Made by a program: the position numbers and the translations under genes. Below are positions 46,216-54,831 of a DNA stretch of 64,000 nucleotides, piece by piece. The DNA comes from Coprobacillaceae bacterium UN01-12pH3A (GTDB lineage: Bacteria; Bacillota_I; Bacilli_A; Erysipelotrichales; Coprobacillaceae). The stretch covers positions 97,849-161,848 of the forward strand of contig JAQENU010000007.1 of the NCBI GenBank assembly GCA_027676805.1, in the 5' to 3' direction. The notes below the pieces were generated by a model. The model saw nothing but the letters and a program-made list of their open reading frames with translations, was not told where the DNA came from and made no database searches. Numbering within the stretch: the stretch's first letter is position 1; every line of letters starts with the position of its first letter.

Positions 46216-46995
46216 TTAAAAAAATATTTGATATTCTACCTTTTCTTGTATACAAAATTCTTCGATTTGTTTAGATAATAGTTCAAAATAATGTCGGTTC
46301 CCTTGATTATAAATCTGATGATAGAGAGGCAGAAGCGTAGGCGCGTGTTTTTTAATCTCTTCCATTACCCACGTTTTATTTTCTCCTTTCAAACGCAAAG
46401 TATCAAACATATAGTAATCAACATACGGCTTGCTTTCTCTAATGATTTCTTTATAGTTGGTTAACTTAGGCAGCATCGGAGCTACAAAGACATACGTGGT
46501 AATGCCCGTTTCATGAATTTTTTTCAATGCTTCCATTCTTTCTTTTATCGGTGATGCCCCTTCTTCCATAATGCTTCTGAATTTTTCATCTACTGTAGCA
46601 ATGCTCATCCCTACCTCAACATGGTTCATCTGCTGAAACAGATCAATATCACGGGTCACCAGCTTCGACTTTGTCAGGATCGAAACAGTCCCGCTAAAAC
46701 CGATCAAATGTTCCAAAGCATTTCGTGTCACTTTATATTTTGCTTCTATTGGCTGATAAGGATCTGTTACCGAGCTAAGCATAATTCGTTTTGCACTTTT
46801 AGGGATAGGATACCGTTGAATTTTTTTCACATCCACATAGTCTCCCCATGCTTCTTTATGCTGAGTATAATCTTTCATATAATGAGCATAACAATATTTA
46901 CATCGATGCATACACCCCCGATAAGGATTAAAAACATGATCGAATGATTTGCTTTTAGTTAGAAAACTATTTACTTCAATTTCCTGAATCTCCAT
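46216..46995 (-). CDS. Radical SAM protein (SPL-like family)
   Basis: A 259-aa protein with a radical SAM cluster motif CMHRCKYCYAHYM near residue 35, and a TIM-barrel-like remainder (MLSSVTDPYQPIE, ILTKSK, VGMSIATVD). Such proteins occur widely in Firmicutes and their function is unclear; they resemble spore photoproduct lyase but are shorter. I chose the ATG at 46995, since the longer frame starts inside the neighbouring acetyltransferase gene. It overlaps that gene's 3' end by 20 bases. Confidence 0.82.
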   Translation of the reverse strand: MEIQEIEVNSFLTKSKSFDHVFNPYRGCMHRCKYCYAHYMKDYTQHKEAWGDYVDVKKIQRYPIPKSAKRIMLSSVTDPYQPIEAKYKVTRNALEHLIGFSGTVSILTKSKLVTRDIDLFQQMNHVEVGMSIATVDEKFRSIMEEGASPIKERMEALKKIHETGITTYVFVAPMLPKLTNYKEIIRESKPYVDYYMFDTLRLKGENKTWVMEEIKKHAPTLLPLYHQIYNQGNRHYFELLSKQIEEFCIQEKVEYQIFF

Positions 46996-47452
46996 GCGTC
47001 TTCTCTCCCCACTTCGTCTGATAATGAAACACACTAACATAATAATCCTCTTCTGGCAAATCTTTTATATATACAAAGCCTAAAGCAGTATACAATGTCT
47101 TTAATTTTTCATTTTTATAGTAGCAGTCTAAATAAATTTCTGTCTGATCCGGATAGTGTTGATTCAAGAAATCCATAATGTTTTTAGTTTCCCCATTTCC
47201 TTGGAAATAAGGTGAAATCGCCAGACGGTAAAAGTAATAGATACTGTCTATCTTTTTCATAGAAAAACTTCCTATCAGCTCTTCATTTTTAAATATTCCA
47301 AATACTTCGTTTTGACTTATTTCTTTTGATAAAAATGTTGCATCCCATGGATATTGCCATTGAAAAATGTCCCGCTCCAGTAAATCCATTGTCACTATGT
47401 CAAGCAGCTCTTTTAATTTAACTGTATCTTTTAATTCTAAATGTTTGATCAT
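46976..47452 (-). CDS. GNAT-family acetyltransferase
   Basis: A 158-aa protein with a motif A region (YFYRLAISPYFQGNGETKNIM) that fits acetyl-CoA binding, and a late motif ALGFVYIKDLP. The substrate is unknown. It overlaps the radical SAM gene downstream, which suggests co-expression. Confidence 0.8.
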   Translation of the reverse strand: MIKHLELKDTVKLKELLDIVTMDLLERDIFQWQYPWDATFLSKEISQNEVFGIFKNEELIGSFSMKKIDSIYYFYRLAISPYFQGNGETKNIMDFLNQHYPDQTEIYLDCYYKNEKLKTLYTALGFVYIKDLPEEDYYVSVFHYQTKWGEKTHGDSGN

Positions 47453-47455
47453 TAT

Positions 47456-47483
47456 AAAAATAGAGATAACATCGTTATCTCTA
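47456..47483 (-). terminator. Terminator of the aldo/keto reductase gene
   Basis: A perfect 10-bp stem TAGAGATAAC/GTTATCTCTA with a 3-base loop is followed by TTTTTAT on the minus strand. Confidence 0.85.
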
Positions 47484-48398
47484 AGGCAGTGGACGATCTA
47501 CAGATAAATAAAGAGCGTACCAGTCTTCCCGACTTAATTCAATATTAACCGCTTGACATAATTCTTCTAAATGATCGGGTGAAGTCGTTCCGGCAATTGG
47601 CTGCATACAAGCAGGATGACGCAATATCCAAGCTAAGGATAACGTACTTTTATTTACTCCGTACTTTTCTCCTAAGGCAGCTAAAAGATCATTCAATTTC
47701 TGATAGTCAGGGTGATCTAAGAAAGTTCCTTTTTCCCATGAGGCCTGTAAAATAGACCATGGCTGAATTGTAATATCATGAATACGGCAATAATCTAAAA
47801 TGCCGCCGTCATGGTCTACTGACTGAGCGTTCGTCATATTTGCATTGATCCCTGAATCAATCATGCCCGCATTGACAACATTGAACTGAACTTGATTAAA
47901 TAATAATTTATGCTTTGTATATTTTTGAATCAATTCGATTTGATACGGTGTCATATTAGATACACCAAAATATTTTACCTTTTTATCTTCATACAATTCA
48001 TCAAACGCTTCCGCTACTTCCTTTGGATCCATTAAGGCATCAGGTCGATGCAGCAATAATACGTCTACATAATCTGTCTGTAATCTTTCTAAACTTTTAT
48101 TGACAGATTCAATAATATGTTGTTTAGAAAAATCGTAGTAACCTTTGCAAATTCCACATTTTGTTTGAATAATCATTTTTTCACGCCAGTCCGGATGTCT
48201 TTTCAAAACTTCGCCGAATACTTCTTCAGATTTTCCACCGCCGTAAATATCAGCGTGATCAAAAAAGTTAATACCTAAGTCCATTGCTTTTTTAATCAGT
48301 TCTTCTAATTGTTCAGGTGTCTTTCCGGCAATACGCATACATCCTAAAGCAATTTGTGATACTTTTAAATCACTGTTTAGTATATCTATATATTTCAT
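47481..48398 (-). CDS. Aldo/keto reductase (YdhF-like)
   Basis: A 305-aa NAD(P)H-dependent oxidoreductase. The catalytic tetrad is visible as FDHADIYGGG (Asp, Tyr), IIQTKCG (Lys) and DVLLLHRPD (His). The C-terminal cofactor loop contains MQPIAGTTSPDHLEE. The substrate is unknown. It is likely co-transcribed with the ROK gene 9 bases upstream. Confidence 0.92.
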   Translation of the reverse strand: MKYIDILNSDLKVSQIALGCMRIAGKTPEQLEELIKKAMDLGINFFDHADIYGGGKSEEVFGEVLKRHPDWREKMIIQTKCGICKGYYDFSKQHIIESVNKSLERLQTDYVDVLLLHRPDALMDPKEVAEAFDELYEDKKVKYFGVSNMTPYQIELIQKYTKHKLLFNQVQFNVVNAGMIDSGINANMTNAQSVDHDGGILDYCRIHDITIQPWSILQASWEKGTFLDHPDYQKLNDLLAALGEKYGVNKSTLSLAWILRHPACMQPIAGTTSPDHLEELCQAVNIELSREDWYALYLSVDRPLP

Positions 48399-48407
48399 TC
48401 TTTTCTC

Positions 48408-49331
48408 CTATTCTTCATCTATAGATTGATTTCTGCTTAAATAATTATATAAAGCGCCTAATAAATTTGCTTTGTTTCCAAATTGATTGACGGCAATCTT
48501 TGGTCGTATTTTAGCGTCTGGCAGAGATTCCATGATATCATCCATTCGTTTTTCAACTTCGGTTAAGAAATCTTCTCTTTCACTGATGGCACCACCCAAC
48601 ACGATGATCTCAGGATCATACTGATATTGGATATTATAAATGCCGATTGCCATGTAATAATAGAAGCGGTCAATGGATTCAATCGCATCCTGATCCTGAT
48701 TAGCCGCCATTTCAAACACTTGCAATCCACTTAGAGTTTTAAGATCGCATTGTTTTCTTTTAGCGACTTCTCTGACTAATGCCACCGTTGATCCCACTTG
48801 TGACCAAGTTTTAAATCTTTCCGGTGCTTTTTGGGTAGGATCAAAATCCATAATACAATAGCCAAATTCACCGCCATGCTGATGAATCCCACTATGGATG
48901 CGCTTATTTTTAACGACTGCTCCGCCGATTCCGGTGCCACATACAACGAATGCAGAATCTTGATGTCCTTTACCGGCACCAAGCCAGCATTCTCCTAAAG
49001 CCGCACAGTTTGCATCATTTTCGATTTCAGCATTGAGCCCTGTTTTTTGATTCAGGATGCGCCGAAAATTAGGTCCGTGGATATATTTGATTGCACTGCT
49101 TCCACCGATGACGCTGGTTTCACAGTTAACTGCTCCCGGTGCACTGATTGCAATCCCCATTAGATTATAATTTTTTAACTCATTTGTTTTATTTGCCAGT
49201 GCTTCAAAAAAAGCATCTGCATCATTAGGGACAGATATTTTTCCATCTACTAAGATATCCCCAAATTCATTGGCAACGGCCCACTTAATAGCGGTTCCCC
49301 CTATATCAAACACCATATAATTGATATCCAT
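48408..49331 (-). CDS. ROK-family sugar kinase-like protein
   Basis: A 307-aa protein with the N-terminal phosphate motif MVFDIGGTAIKWAV and the ROK signature region FVVCGTGIGGAVVKNKRIHSG. The Cys cluster that binds zinc in many ROK kinases (CxCGxxGC) is absent after GGEFGYCIMDF. It probably phosphorylates a hexose or N-acyl sugar. No DNA-binding domain is present, so it is not a repressor. Confidence 0.85.
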   Translation of the reverse strand: MDINYMVFDIGGTAIKWAVANEFGDILVDGKISVPNDADAFFEALANKTNELKNYNLMGIAISAPGAVNCETSVIGGSSAIKYIHGPNFRRILNQKTGLNAEIENDANCAALGECWLGAGKGHQDSAFVVCGTGIGGAVVKNKRIHSGIHQHGGEFGYCIMDFDPTQKAPERFKTWSQVGSTVALVREVAKRKQCDLKTLSGLQVFEMAANQDQDAIESIDRFYYYMAIGIYNIQYQYDPEIIVLGGAISEREDFLTEVEKRMDDIMESLPDAKIRPKIAVNQFGNKANLLGALYNYLSRNQSIDEE

Positions 49332-49445
49332 TATTTAACTCACTCCTTTATTATCTGCCTATTTACAGGCGTCTATGATAAGTATAGTACATTGAATTTA
49401 TGGAGATAGTCTTTTTCAAATCAAGAAATATTTTCTAAAATTATA

Positions 49446-49469
49446 CAAAAAAACAGATCGCTGCGATCT
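49446..49469 (-). terminator. Terminator of the folD-DUF951 pair
   Basis: The stem ACAGATCGC/GCGATCTGT is followed by T's on the minus strand. Confidence 0.85.
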
Positions 49470-49470
49470 G

Positions 49471-49671
49471 TTAATCATCATGATGCTTTACTACCTTTTT
49501 TAATTTCTTTTCAAATTCTCTACGGCTAAACATAATCACAGCACCGCAGCCTAAACATTTAATCTTAATATCAGCACCCATGCGAATGATCTGCCACTCT
49601 GTTGATTTCTTACAAGGATGCTGCTTTTTCATTTCTACAATATCATTTAATCCGTATTGATGATCGATCAT
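49471..49671 (-). CDS. DUF951 family protein
   Basis: A 66-aa basic protein with GLNDIVEMKKQHPCKKSTEW and CLGCGAVIMFSRREFEKKLKK, the conserved pattern of DUF951, probably a nucleic-acid or metal-binding OB-like protein. It lies 12 bases after folD and shares its transcript. The function is unknown. Confidence 0.88.
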   Translation of the reverse strand: MIDHQYGLNDIVEMKKQHPCKKSTEWQIIRMGADIKIKCLGCGAVIMFSRREFEKKLKKVVKHHDD

Positions 49672-49683
49672 TATTTTAACCTC

Positions 49684-50535
49684 CTAATTTATATTTTCTC
49701 TCTGCTTATATGCTTTCAACGTATTATGCAAAAGCATGGCAATGGTCATAGGTCCGACTCCGCCCGGAACAGGGGTAATAGCCTGAGCTTTATCCTTACA
49801 CTTTTCAAAATCAACATCTCCGCACAGCTTATTATTTGCATCACGGTTCATTCCCACGTCTAATACCACAGCGCCCTCTTTAATATAACTGTCATCAAAC
49901 ATTTTAGCTTGTCCTACCGCAGCAATCAATACATCTGCTTTTTGGCAAACTTCCTTTAAATGCTTAGTACGGCTATGAGCAATGGTCACTGTTGCACTTT
50001 TTGATAAGGCAAGCAATGCTACCGGCTTTCCGACAATATTGCTGCGTCCTACCACGACTACTTCTTTTCCTTCTAAATCATAGCCTATATTTTCCAGCAT
50101 CACCATCATCCCATAAGGTGTACAAGGCAATAAGCTGGCTTTGCCTAAGAATAAATTCGCAATATTCACCGGGTGAAACCCATCAACGTCCTTTTTAGGA
50201 TCGATAGCTTCAATCACAATTGTTTCATCAATATGAGCAGGTAAAGGCAGCTGTACTAAGATTCCATCTACAGAGCGATCTGCATTCAATGTATAAATCT
50301 GTTTCAATAATTCCTCTTGTGTTGTTTGTTCAGACATTTCAATCTTAATTGAACCAATTCCAACATAACGACAGCCAATTTCTTTATTTTTCACATAAGT
50401 CATACTTGCAGGATTGCGTCCAACTAAAATAACAGCCAGAGTAGGAATTCTTTTGCCGTTTTCTTTAAGTTTTTCCACTTCCTCTTTAACTTCATCTTTT
50501 ACTTTTAAAGAAATCTCTTTTCCATTAATGATCAT
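49684..50535 (-). CDS. folD: Methylenetetrahydrofolate dehydrogenase/cyclohydrolase
   Basis: FolD (283 aa) interconverts 5,10-methylene- and 10-formyl-tetrahydrofolate. It has the catalytic Lys in SMTYVKNKE, the VQLPLPAH motif and the NADP-binding VVVGRSNIVGKP, and ends with the conserved TPVPGGVGPMTIAMLLHNT. Cytosolic. Confidence 0.96.
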   Translation of the reverse strand: MIINGKEISLKVKDEVKEEVEKLKENGKRIPTLAVILVGRNPASMTYVKNKEIGCRYVGIGSIKIEMSEQTTQEELLKQIYTLNADRSVDGILVQLPLPAHIDETIVIEAIDPKKDVDGFHPVNIANLFLGKASLLPCTPYGMMVMLENIGYDLEGKEVVVVGRSNIVGKPVALLALSKSATVTIAHSRTKHLKEVCQKADVLIAAVGQAKMFDDSYIKEGAVVLDVGMNRDANNKLCGDVDFEKCKDKAQAITPVPGGVGPMTIAMLLHNTLKAYKQRENIN

Positions 50536-50643
50536 TCTCCCAGCCCCCTTTTAAATTACTACTAATTATACTCAAAAAAGGATCTACAAACAAGCAGAAA
50601 ATACCCCTTCTTGTCTTCCACTTTCACCATATCAGCATGAAAT

Positions 50644-50705
50644 TTGACAAATCTCCAAGAGAAGTATATGCTTTATCTGTAAATATTTAATAATGATTAT
50701 CATTA
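50644..50705 (+). promoter_or_regulatory. Promoter with a Fur-type operator upstream of the DUF2871 gene
   Basis: TTGACA (50644-50649) and TATGCT (50667-50672) are separated by 17 bases. Just downstream lies the perfect 15-base palindrome TAATGATTATCATTA (50691-50705), close to the Fur box consensus. Repression by Fur or a Fur-like metal regulator is inferred. Confidence 0.65.
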
Positions 50706-50726
50706 CCAATTTAAAAGGAGAAAAAT

Positions 50727-51143
50727 ATGAAAAAATTTTATCGTTTATCTGCGACCTATGCTATCATCGGCATTATCGGTGGAATCTTTTACCGCGAATT
50801 TACTAAGTTTAACCAATTTACCGGAACTACTTCTCTTGGTTTAGTCCATACACATGCTTTTATGCTGGGTCTTTTCTTTTTCTTGATCGTTTTATTATTA
50901 GAAAAACAGTTTAAGTTAACTAAAAGCAAAAAAATAAAACCATTTTTACTATTTTATAATGCCGGATTATCACTCACCATTATCATGTTAGTTGTACGTG
51001 GCATCACCACTGTCCTAAATACCTCATTGTCTTCTGCCATGAATGCCGCTATCAGTGGAATTGCGGGAGTAGGTCATATTCTTTTAGGTGTTGGATTACT
51101 CTACTTTTTCTTAATATTAAAAGAAAAACTTGGCAGCGAGTAA
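50727..51143 (+). CDS. DUF2871 family membrane protein
   Basis: A 138-aa protein with four predicted membrane helices. The N-terminal MKKFYRLSATYAIIGIIGGIFYREFTK and the VHTHAFMLGLFFFLI helix with two His are typical of DUF2871. The function is unknown. The His residues in membrane helices and the Fur-like site upstream hint at heme or metal handling, which is inference. AAAAGGAG precedes the ATG. Confidence 0.82.
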   Translation: MKKFYRLSATYAIIGIIGGIFYREFTKFNQFTGTTSLGLVHTHAFMLGLFFFLIVLLLEKQFKLTKSKKIKPFLLFYNAGLSLTIIMLVVRGITTVLNTSLSSAMNAAISGIAGVGHILLGVGLLYFFLILKEKLGSE

Positions 51144-51217
51144 AGTTCTCTTTCCTTTCATCTTTTCATAAGACTCATTTTGTATTATGATAAGATAAAA
51201 ATACTGGGGGAATGGAC

Positions 51218-52138
51218 ATGGTGGATTTTAGTAGTCTGATAGATTTACAAATAGAGCTGTTTATATTAATGATGATTGGCTATATTTTGCGTAAAATCAA
51301 TATGATTCCGGCATCTGCAAGAAAATCGCTGACGGATTTGGTAATCTATGTAGTATTGCCTGCAAATATTATTAATTCATTTTTAATCGAGATGAACTGG
51401 GATATAATCCAATCCGGAATTATTGTTTTAATCATCTCTATAGGTATTCAAGTTTTTTGTCAGCTGTTAGGCAAACATTTATATCCCATGGCTAATAAAA
51501 AGCAAATACCTGTATTATCGTATGGAACTATTTGTTCAAATGCCGGATTTATGGGGAATCCACTGATTGAAAGTATTTATGGCTCAACGGGACTGTTGTT
51601 TGCTTCTATTTACTGTATTCCGCAAAGAATTGTCATGTGGTCTGCCGGTGTTTCCTGTTTTACTGATTCCAAAGGAAAAGATGTCATTAAAAAGGTAATC
51701 ACTCATCCTTGCATTATTGCGGTTATAATCGGAATGCTTTTAATGCTGACACAAATTCAGCTTCCGCTATTTCTGACTAAAACTATTAAGGTCACCAGTA
51801 ACTGCACTACCGCCTTATCTATGATTGTCATTGGCGGAATATTAGCAGAGATTAATTTAAAAAGCGTATTGAACAAACTTTCTTTATATTACAGCTTTTT
51901 ACGTTTAATCATTATTCCCGCTGTTGTATTAGGTCTTTGCTTTTTGTTTAAACTGCCGGCTTTAGCTGTGGCAGTCTGCACCGTTTTATCAGGAATGCCT
52001 GCTGGCACAACAACGGCAATTTTGGCAGAGAAATATGAAAGTGATGCCAAGCTGGCAGTACAGATTGTCTTCTTATCCACCGCTTTATCTCTAATCACGA
52101 TCCCTATTCTTTGCATGATTATTGAATTTATCTACTAA
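51218..52138 (+). CDS. AEC-family (auxin efflux carrier) transporter
   Basis: A 306-aa membrane permease with about ten helices. Segments TDLVIYVVLPANIINSF, SNAGFMGNPLIESIYG and SGMPAGTTTAILAEKY are typical of the AEC/Mem_trans family, which exports or imports organic anions such as malate. The ATG at 51218 is best placed after GGGGG (7 nt); another ATG lies two codons upstream. It has its own terminator. Confidence 0.88.
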   Translation: MVDFSSLIDLQIELFILMMIGYILRKINMIPASARKSLTDLVIYVVLPANIINSFLIEMNWDIIQSGIIVLIISIGIQVFCQLLGKHLYPMANKKQIPVLSYGTICSNAGFMGNPLIESIYGSTGLLFASIYCIPQRIVMWSAGVSCFTDSKGKDVIKKVITHPCIIAVIIGMLLMLTQIQLPLFLTKTIKVTSNCTTALSMIVIGGILAEINLKSVLNKLSLYYSFLRLIIIPAVVLGLCFLFKLPALAVAVCTVLSGMPAGTTTAILAEKYESDAKLAVQIVFLSTALSLITIPILCMIIEFIY

Positions 52139-52145
52139 ACACTAA

Positions 52146-52173
52146 AGGTACCCATTGCTGGGTACCTCTTTTT
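52146..52173. terminator. Bidirectional terminator
   Basis: The stem AGGTACCCA/TGGGTACCT with a 4-base loop is followed by CTTTTT. It ends the AEC gene and lies against the dGTPase stop. Confidence 0.85.
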
Positions 52174-53599
52174 AAATTCCTTTTAATTCCTGATAAAGAC
52201 TTTTTGCATAGCTATCTGTCATTCCCGCAATAAAATCACATCCCAGCAATAAACGATGATACAAACGTTCGCCTTCGTCAGTAATTCCTTTGACACTACG
52301 ATGATAATTATCTAAATAATTGCGTGATAATAAATCAATATACTTAGATTGTATTTCTGTAATAGAATCCGTTTCATAAACAATCAATGCATTCATGAAG
52401 CGATCTAATAAAAAGGTTAATATCTCATTTCCCATCAATTCCAGTTTTAAAATAGGTGAGACATTATAAATACGATCGAAAGAAAAACATTTAAGACCAT
52501 CAATCAATTTTGCTTGTGTGCAAACTGCCAATAATTCTTTATTAAACGTTCCCTGCATAATCTCTTCATAATGATCAATAAAGGCATCGCTTGTTTGTGA
52601 AATACAATAAAGCTGCTTTAAAGTCAGCCAAGAAAACACAGCATACTTGTAAGGATCGAATCCTTTTTCTTTTTCAGCGACTAATTTTTTACCGTCATTA
52701 TAAGCTTTTTCAAGGCTTTCTGCCCCTTTCGCATCTCCTGAATCAATAATAACTTTCAAGAGATCCTCATAAGAATAAAGTGATTTATTGAAGCCATCCT
52801 CCAAATCGGCAAAGGTGTAAGCTAAATCATCTGCTGCTTCCAAGATAAATGCCAGTGGATTACGACAGCCATAACAGCCGGTATTCTCTTTTATTTCATT
52901 GAAAATACGCTCTTCACTTTGGAAATACCCAATCTTTTTTCTAAGCAGATTTCTTTCTTTTTTAGGTAGTTCATCTTCTTTCATTTTAACAAGAGAGCTG
53001 GTTGGATATTTAATGATGGTATCCATGACACTCGATGTCAGATGCATGCCATTATTGCCTACTAAACGATGCAGTTTACTGACAATGCGCAAAGCCTGAG
53101 CATTTCCTTCATAATTGATTAAATCGCCATATTGCTGAGGTGTCAGATATTCTTTTAATACCTTATTATTCAATGTCAGTTTTTCTAGGTTTTGTATAAA
53201 CCAATCACGAATCGCCGTTTCTCCAAAATGCCCAAAAGGAGGATTGCCAATATCATGCAGCAAGCATGAACAGTTCAATACTTCAATCACGTTTAAAGGA
53301 TCCGGCAGATCTTCCTGAGCTTCTAAATGATTAGCTTTAATTTTTGTGCAGACTTGTTTTCCAATCAATTTAGCGATAGCTGCAACTTCTAATGAATGGG
53401 TTAAGCGGGTTCTGACAAAATCACTTTTATCAAGCGGAAAGACTTGTGTTTTATCCTGCAGGCGGCGAAAAGAGGCACTGCGAATAATACGATGATAATC
53501 ACTTTCTATCTCACTTCGCAGTCCGCTGAGATCCTGTTTTGAATTATTTTTAGGAATTCTTTCTTCACTTGTTATTTTGGTCCATTTTAATCGTTCCAT
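52172..53599 (-). CDS. dgt: Deoxyguanosinetriphosphate triphosphohydrolase-like protein
   Basis: A 475-aa HD-domain dNTPase, removing triphosphate from dGTP or related dNTPs. The metal site is seen in RTRLTHSLEVAAIAK and CLLHDIGNPPFGHFGE, with a further DDLAYTFADLEDG segment. I use the ATG at 53599 after GGGGG; another ATG lies five codons upstream inside that signal. It could also restrict phages by dNTP depletion, but it sits in a housekeeping context. Confidence 0.92.
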   Translation of the reverse strand: MERLKWTKITSEERIPKNNSKQDLSGLRSEIESDYHRIIRSASFRRLQDKTQVFPLDKSDFVRTRLTHSLEVAAIAKLIGKQVCTKIKANHLEAQEDLPDPLNVIEVLNCSCLLHDIGNPPFGHFGETAIRDWFIQNLEKLTLNNKVLKEYLTPQQYGDLINYEGNAQALRIVSKLHRLVGNNGMHLTSSVMDTIIKYPTSSLVKMKEDELPKKERNLLRKKIGYFQSEERIFNEIKENTGCYGCRNPLAFILEAADDLAYTFADLEDGFNKSLYSYEDLLKVIIDSGDAKGAESLEKAYNDGKKLVAEKEKGFDPYKYAVFSWLTLKQLYCISQTSDAFIDHYEEIMQGTFNKELLAVCTQAKLIDGLKCFSFDRIYNVSPILKLELMGNEILTFLLDRFMNALIVYETDSITEIQSKYIDLLSRNYLDNYHRSVKGITDEGERLYHRLLLGCDFIAGMTDSYAKSLYQELKGI

Positions 53600-53764
53600 C
53601 TGTTTGTCCCCCATAATTTCTATTCTTAGTATACCACAATCTTTTTAGAAACTGGTAGAGATTGCTTGCATTCAATCGTGAAGTTAAGACCATATTATTA
53701 TAAAAGCATATTGATAGTATTTTAGGAATGCTTTTCCTATAATCAAATTAGGAGCGTGATATAT

Positions 53765-54718
53765 ATGAATAGAATCTATTTAGCGGGCGGATGCTTTTGG
53801 GGAATGCAGGCTTATTTTGATAATATCAACGGAGTTATTTCCACTAAAGCAGGCTACGCAAACGGAACGATGGAAAATCCTACTTATGATTTCGTCTGTC
53901 ATCATGAGAGCGGCTTTGCTGAAACCATTGAGGTGCTTTATGACCCACAAGCAGTGAGCTTGGCGTTTTTATTAAAAATGTATTTTGAGGTGATTGATCC
54001 TGTCTCAATAAACCGTCAAGGAAATGATATTGGCAGTCAGTATCGTACTGGGATCTACTATCTTCATGATGAGGATCGAGAGATTATTTTAAAGGCTTTG
54101 GATCAGCTTCAATTACTTTACCAAAAACCGCTGGCAGTCGAGTGTGAACCCTTGATCAACTTTTATCCGGCAGAAGAGTATCATCAGCACTATCTGCAAA
54201 AGAACCCTAATGGCTACTGCCATATCTCCCGTCAAAAGATTGAATCCGCAAAAGATGCAATAGAAGAAAAAACTGTATTTTCTAAGCCGAATGATGAAGT
54301 ATTAAAGCAACAATTAAGTGAATTAGAATACTTAGTTACTCAGGAAAGCAAGACAGAACCACCTTATCAGAATAAATATTGGGATCATTTTGAAAAAGGG
54401 ATCTACGTAGATGTTACAACTCGAGAACCGTTGTTTATCTCTGATGATAAATTTGATTCGGGCTGTGGTTGGCCAAGCTTCAGTAAACCGATTGATCGCA
54501 AACTTATTAAAGAGCTTCGAGATTCTTCTTTCAATATGGAACGTACAGAAGTAAGAAGCCGACTTGGTGATGCTCATCTAGGACATGTGTTTACCGATGG
54601 TCCAATCGAAAAAGGCGGGCTCCGATACTGTATCAACAGTGCATCGCTTTGTTTTATTCCTTTAGAAAAGATGAAGGAAGAAGGCTATGAAGCGTATATT
54701 CCGCTAATTAAAAAGTAA
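53765..54718 (+). CDS. msrAB: Bifunctional methionine sulfoxide reductase MsrA-MsrB
   Basis: This 317-aa fusion repairs both S- and R-methionine sulfoxide. The N-terminal MsrA half has [11 protein letters not shown] (Cys10). The C-terminal MsrB half (from about residue 170) has [28 protein letters not shown] and the catalytic Cys in RYCINSASL. The CxxC zinc motifs of some MsrB are missing, so it is the non-zinc form. The ATG at 53765 has GGAG about 10 bases upstream; a GTG lies three codons before it. Confidence 0.95.
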   Translation: MNRIYLAGGCFWGMQAYFDNINGVISTKAGYANGTMENPTYDFVCHHESGFAETIEVLYDPQAVSLAFLLKMYFEVIDPVSINRQGNDIGSQYRTGIYYLHDEDREIILKALDQLQLLYQKPLAVECEPLINFYPAEEYHQHYLQKNPNGYCHISRQKIESAKDAIEEKTVFSKPNDEVLKQQLSELEYLVTQESKTEPPYQNKYWDHFEKGIYVDVTTREPLFISDDKFDSGCGWPSFSKPIDRKLIKELRDSSFNMERTEVRSRLGDAHLGHVFTDGPIEKGGLRYCINSASLCFIPLEKMKEEGYEAYIPLIKK

Positions 54719-54756
54719 AAACGTCGCAAGAAACTTTTTATTGTTAAAAGGGGGAC

Positions 54757-54784
54757 AAATGATCGATATCATTTTAATTTTTTT
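54757..54784 (+). terminator. Terminator of msrAB
   Basis: The stem AAATGAT/ATCATTT with a CGAT loop is followed by TTAATTTTTTT. A likely promoter for the next gene follows (TTGAAA at 54783, TAGATA at 54806). Confidence 0.65.
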
Positions 54785-54831
54785 GAAAAAGGGTTATGAT
54801 ATAGATAGATATTAGATAAGGGAGGGATTTC

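Noticed and set aside
52172..53599. dGTPase as an anti-phage defence gene
   Set aside because: Some dGTPases restrict phages, but this one is flanked by housekeeping genes and is a common chromosomal gene.
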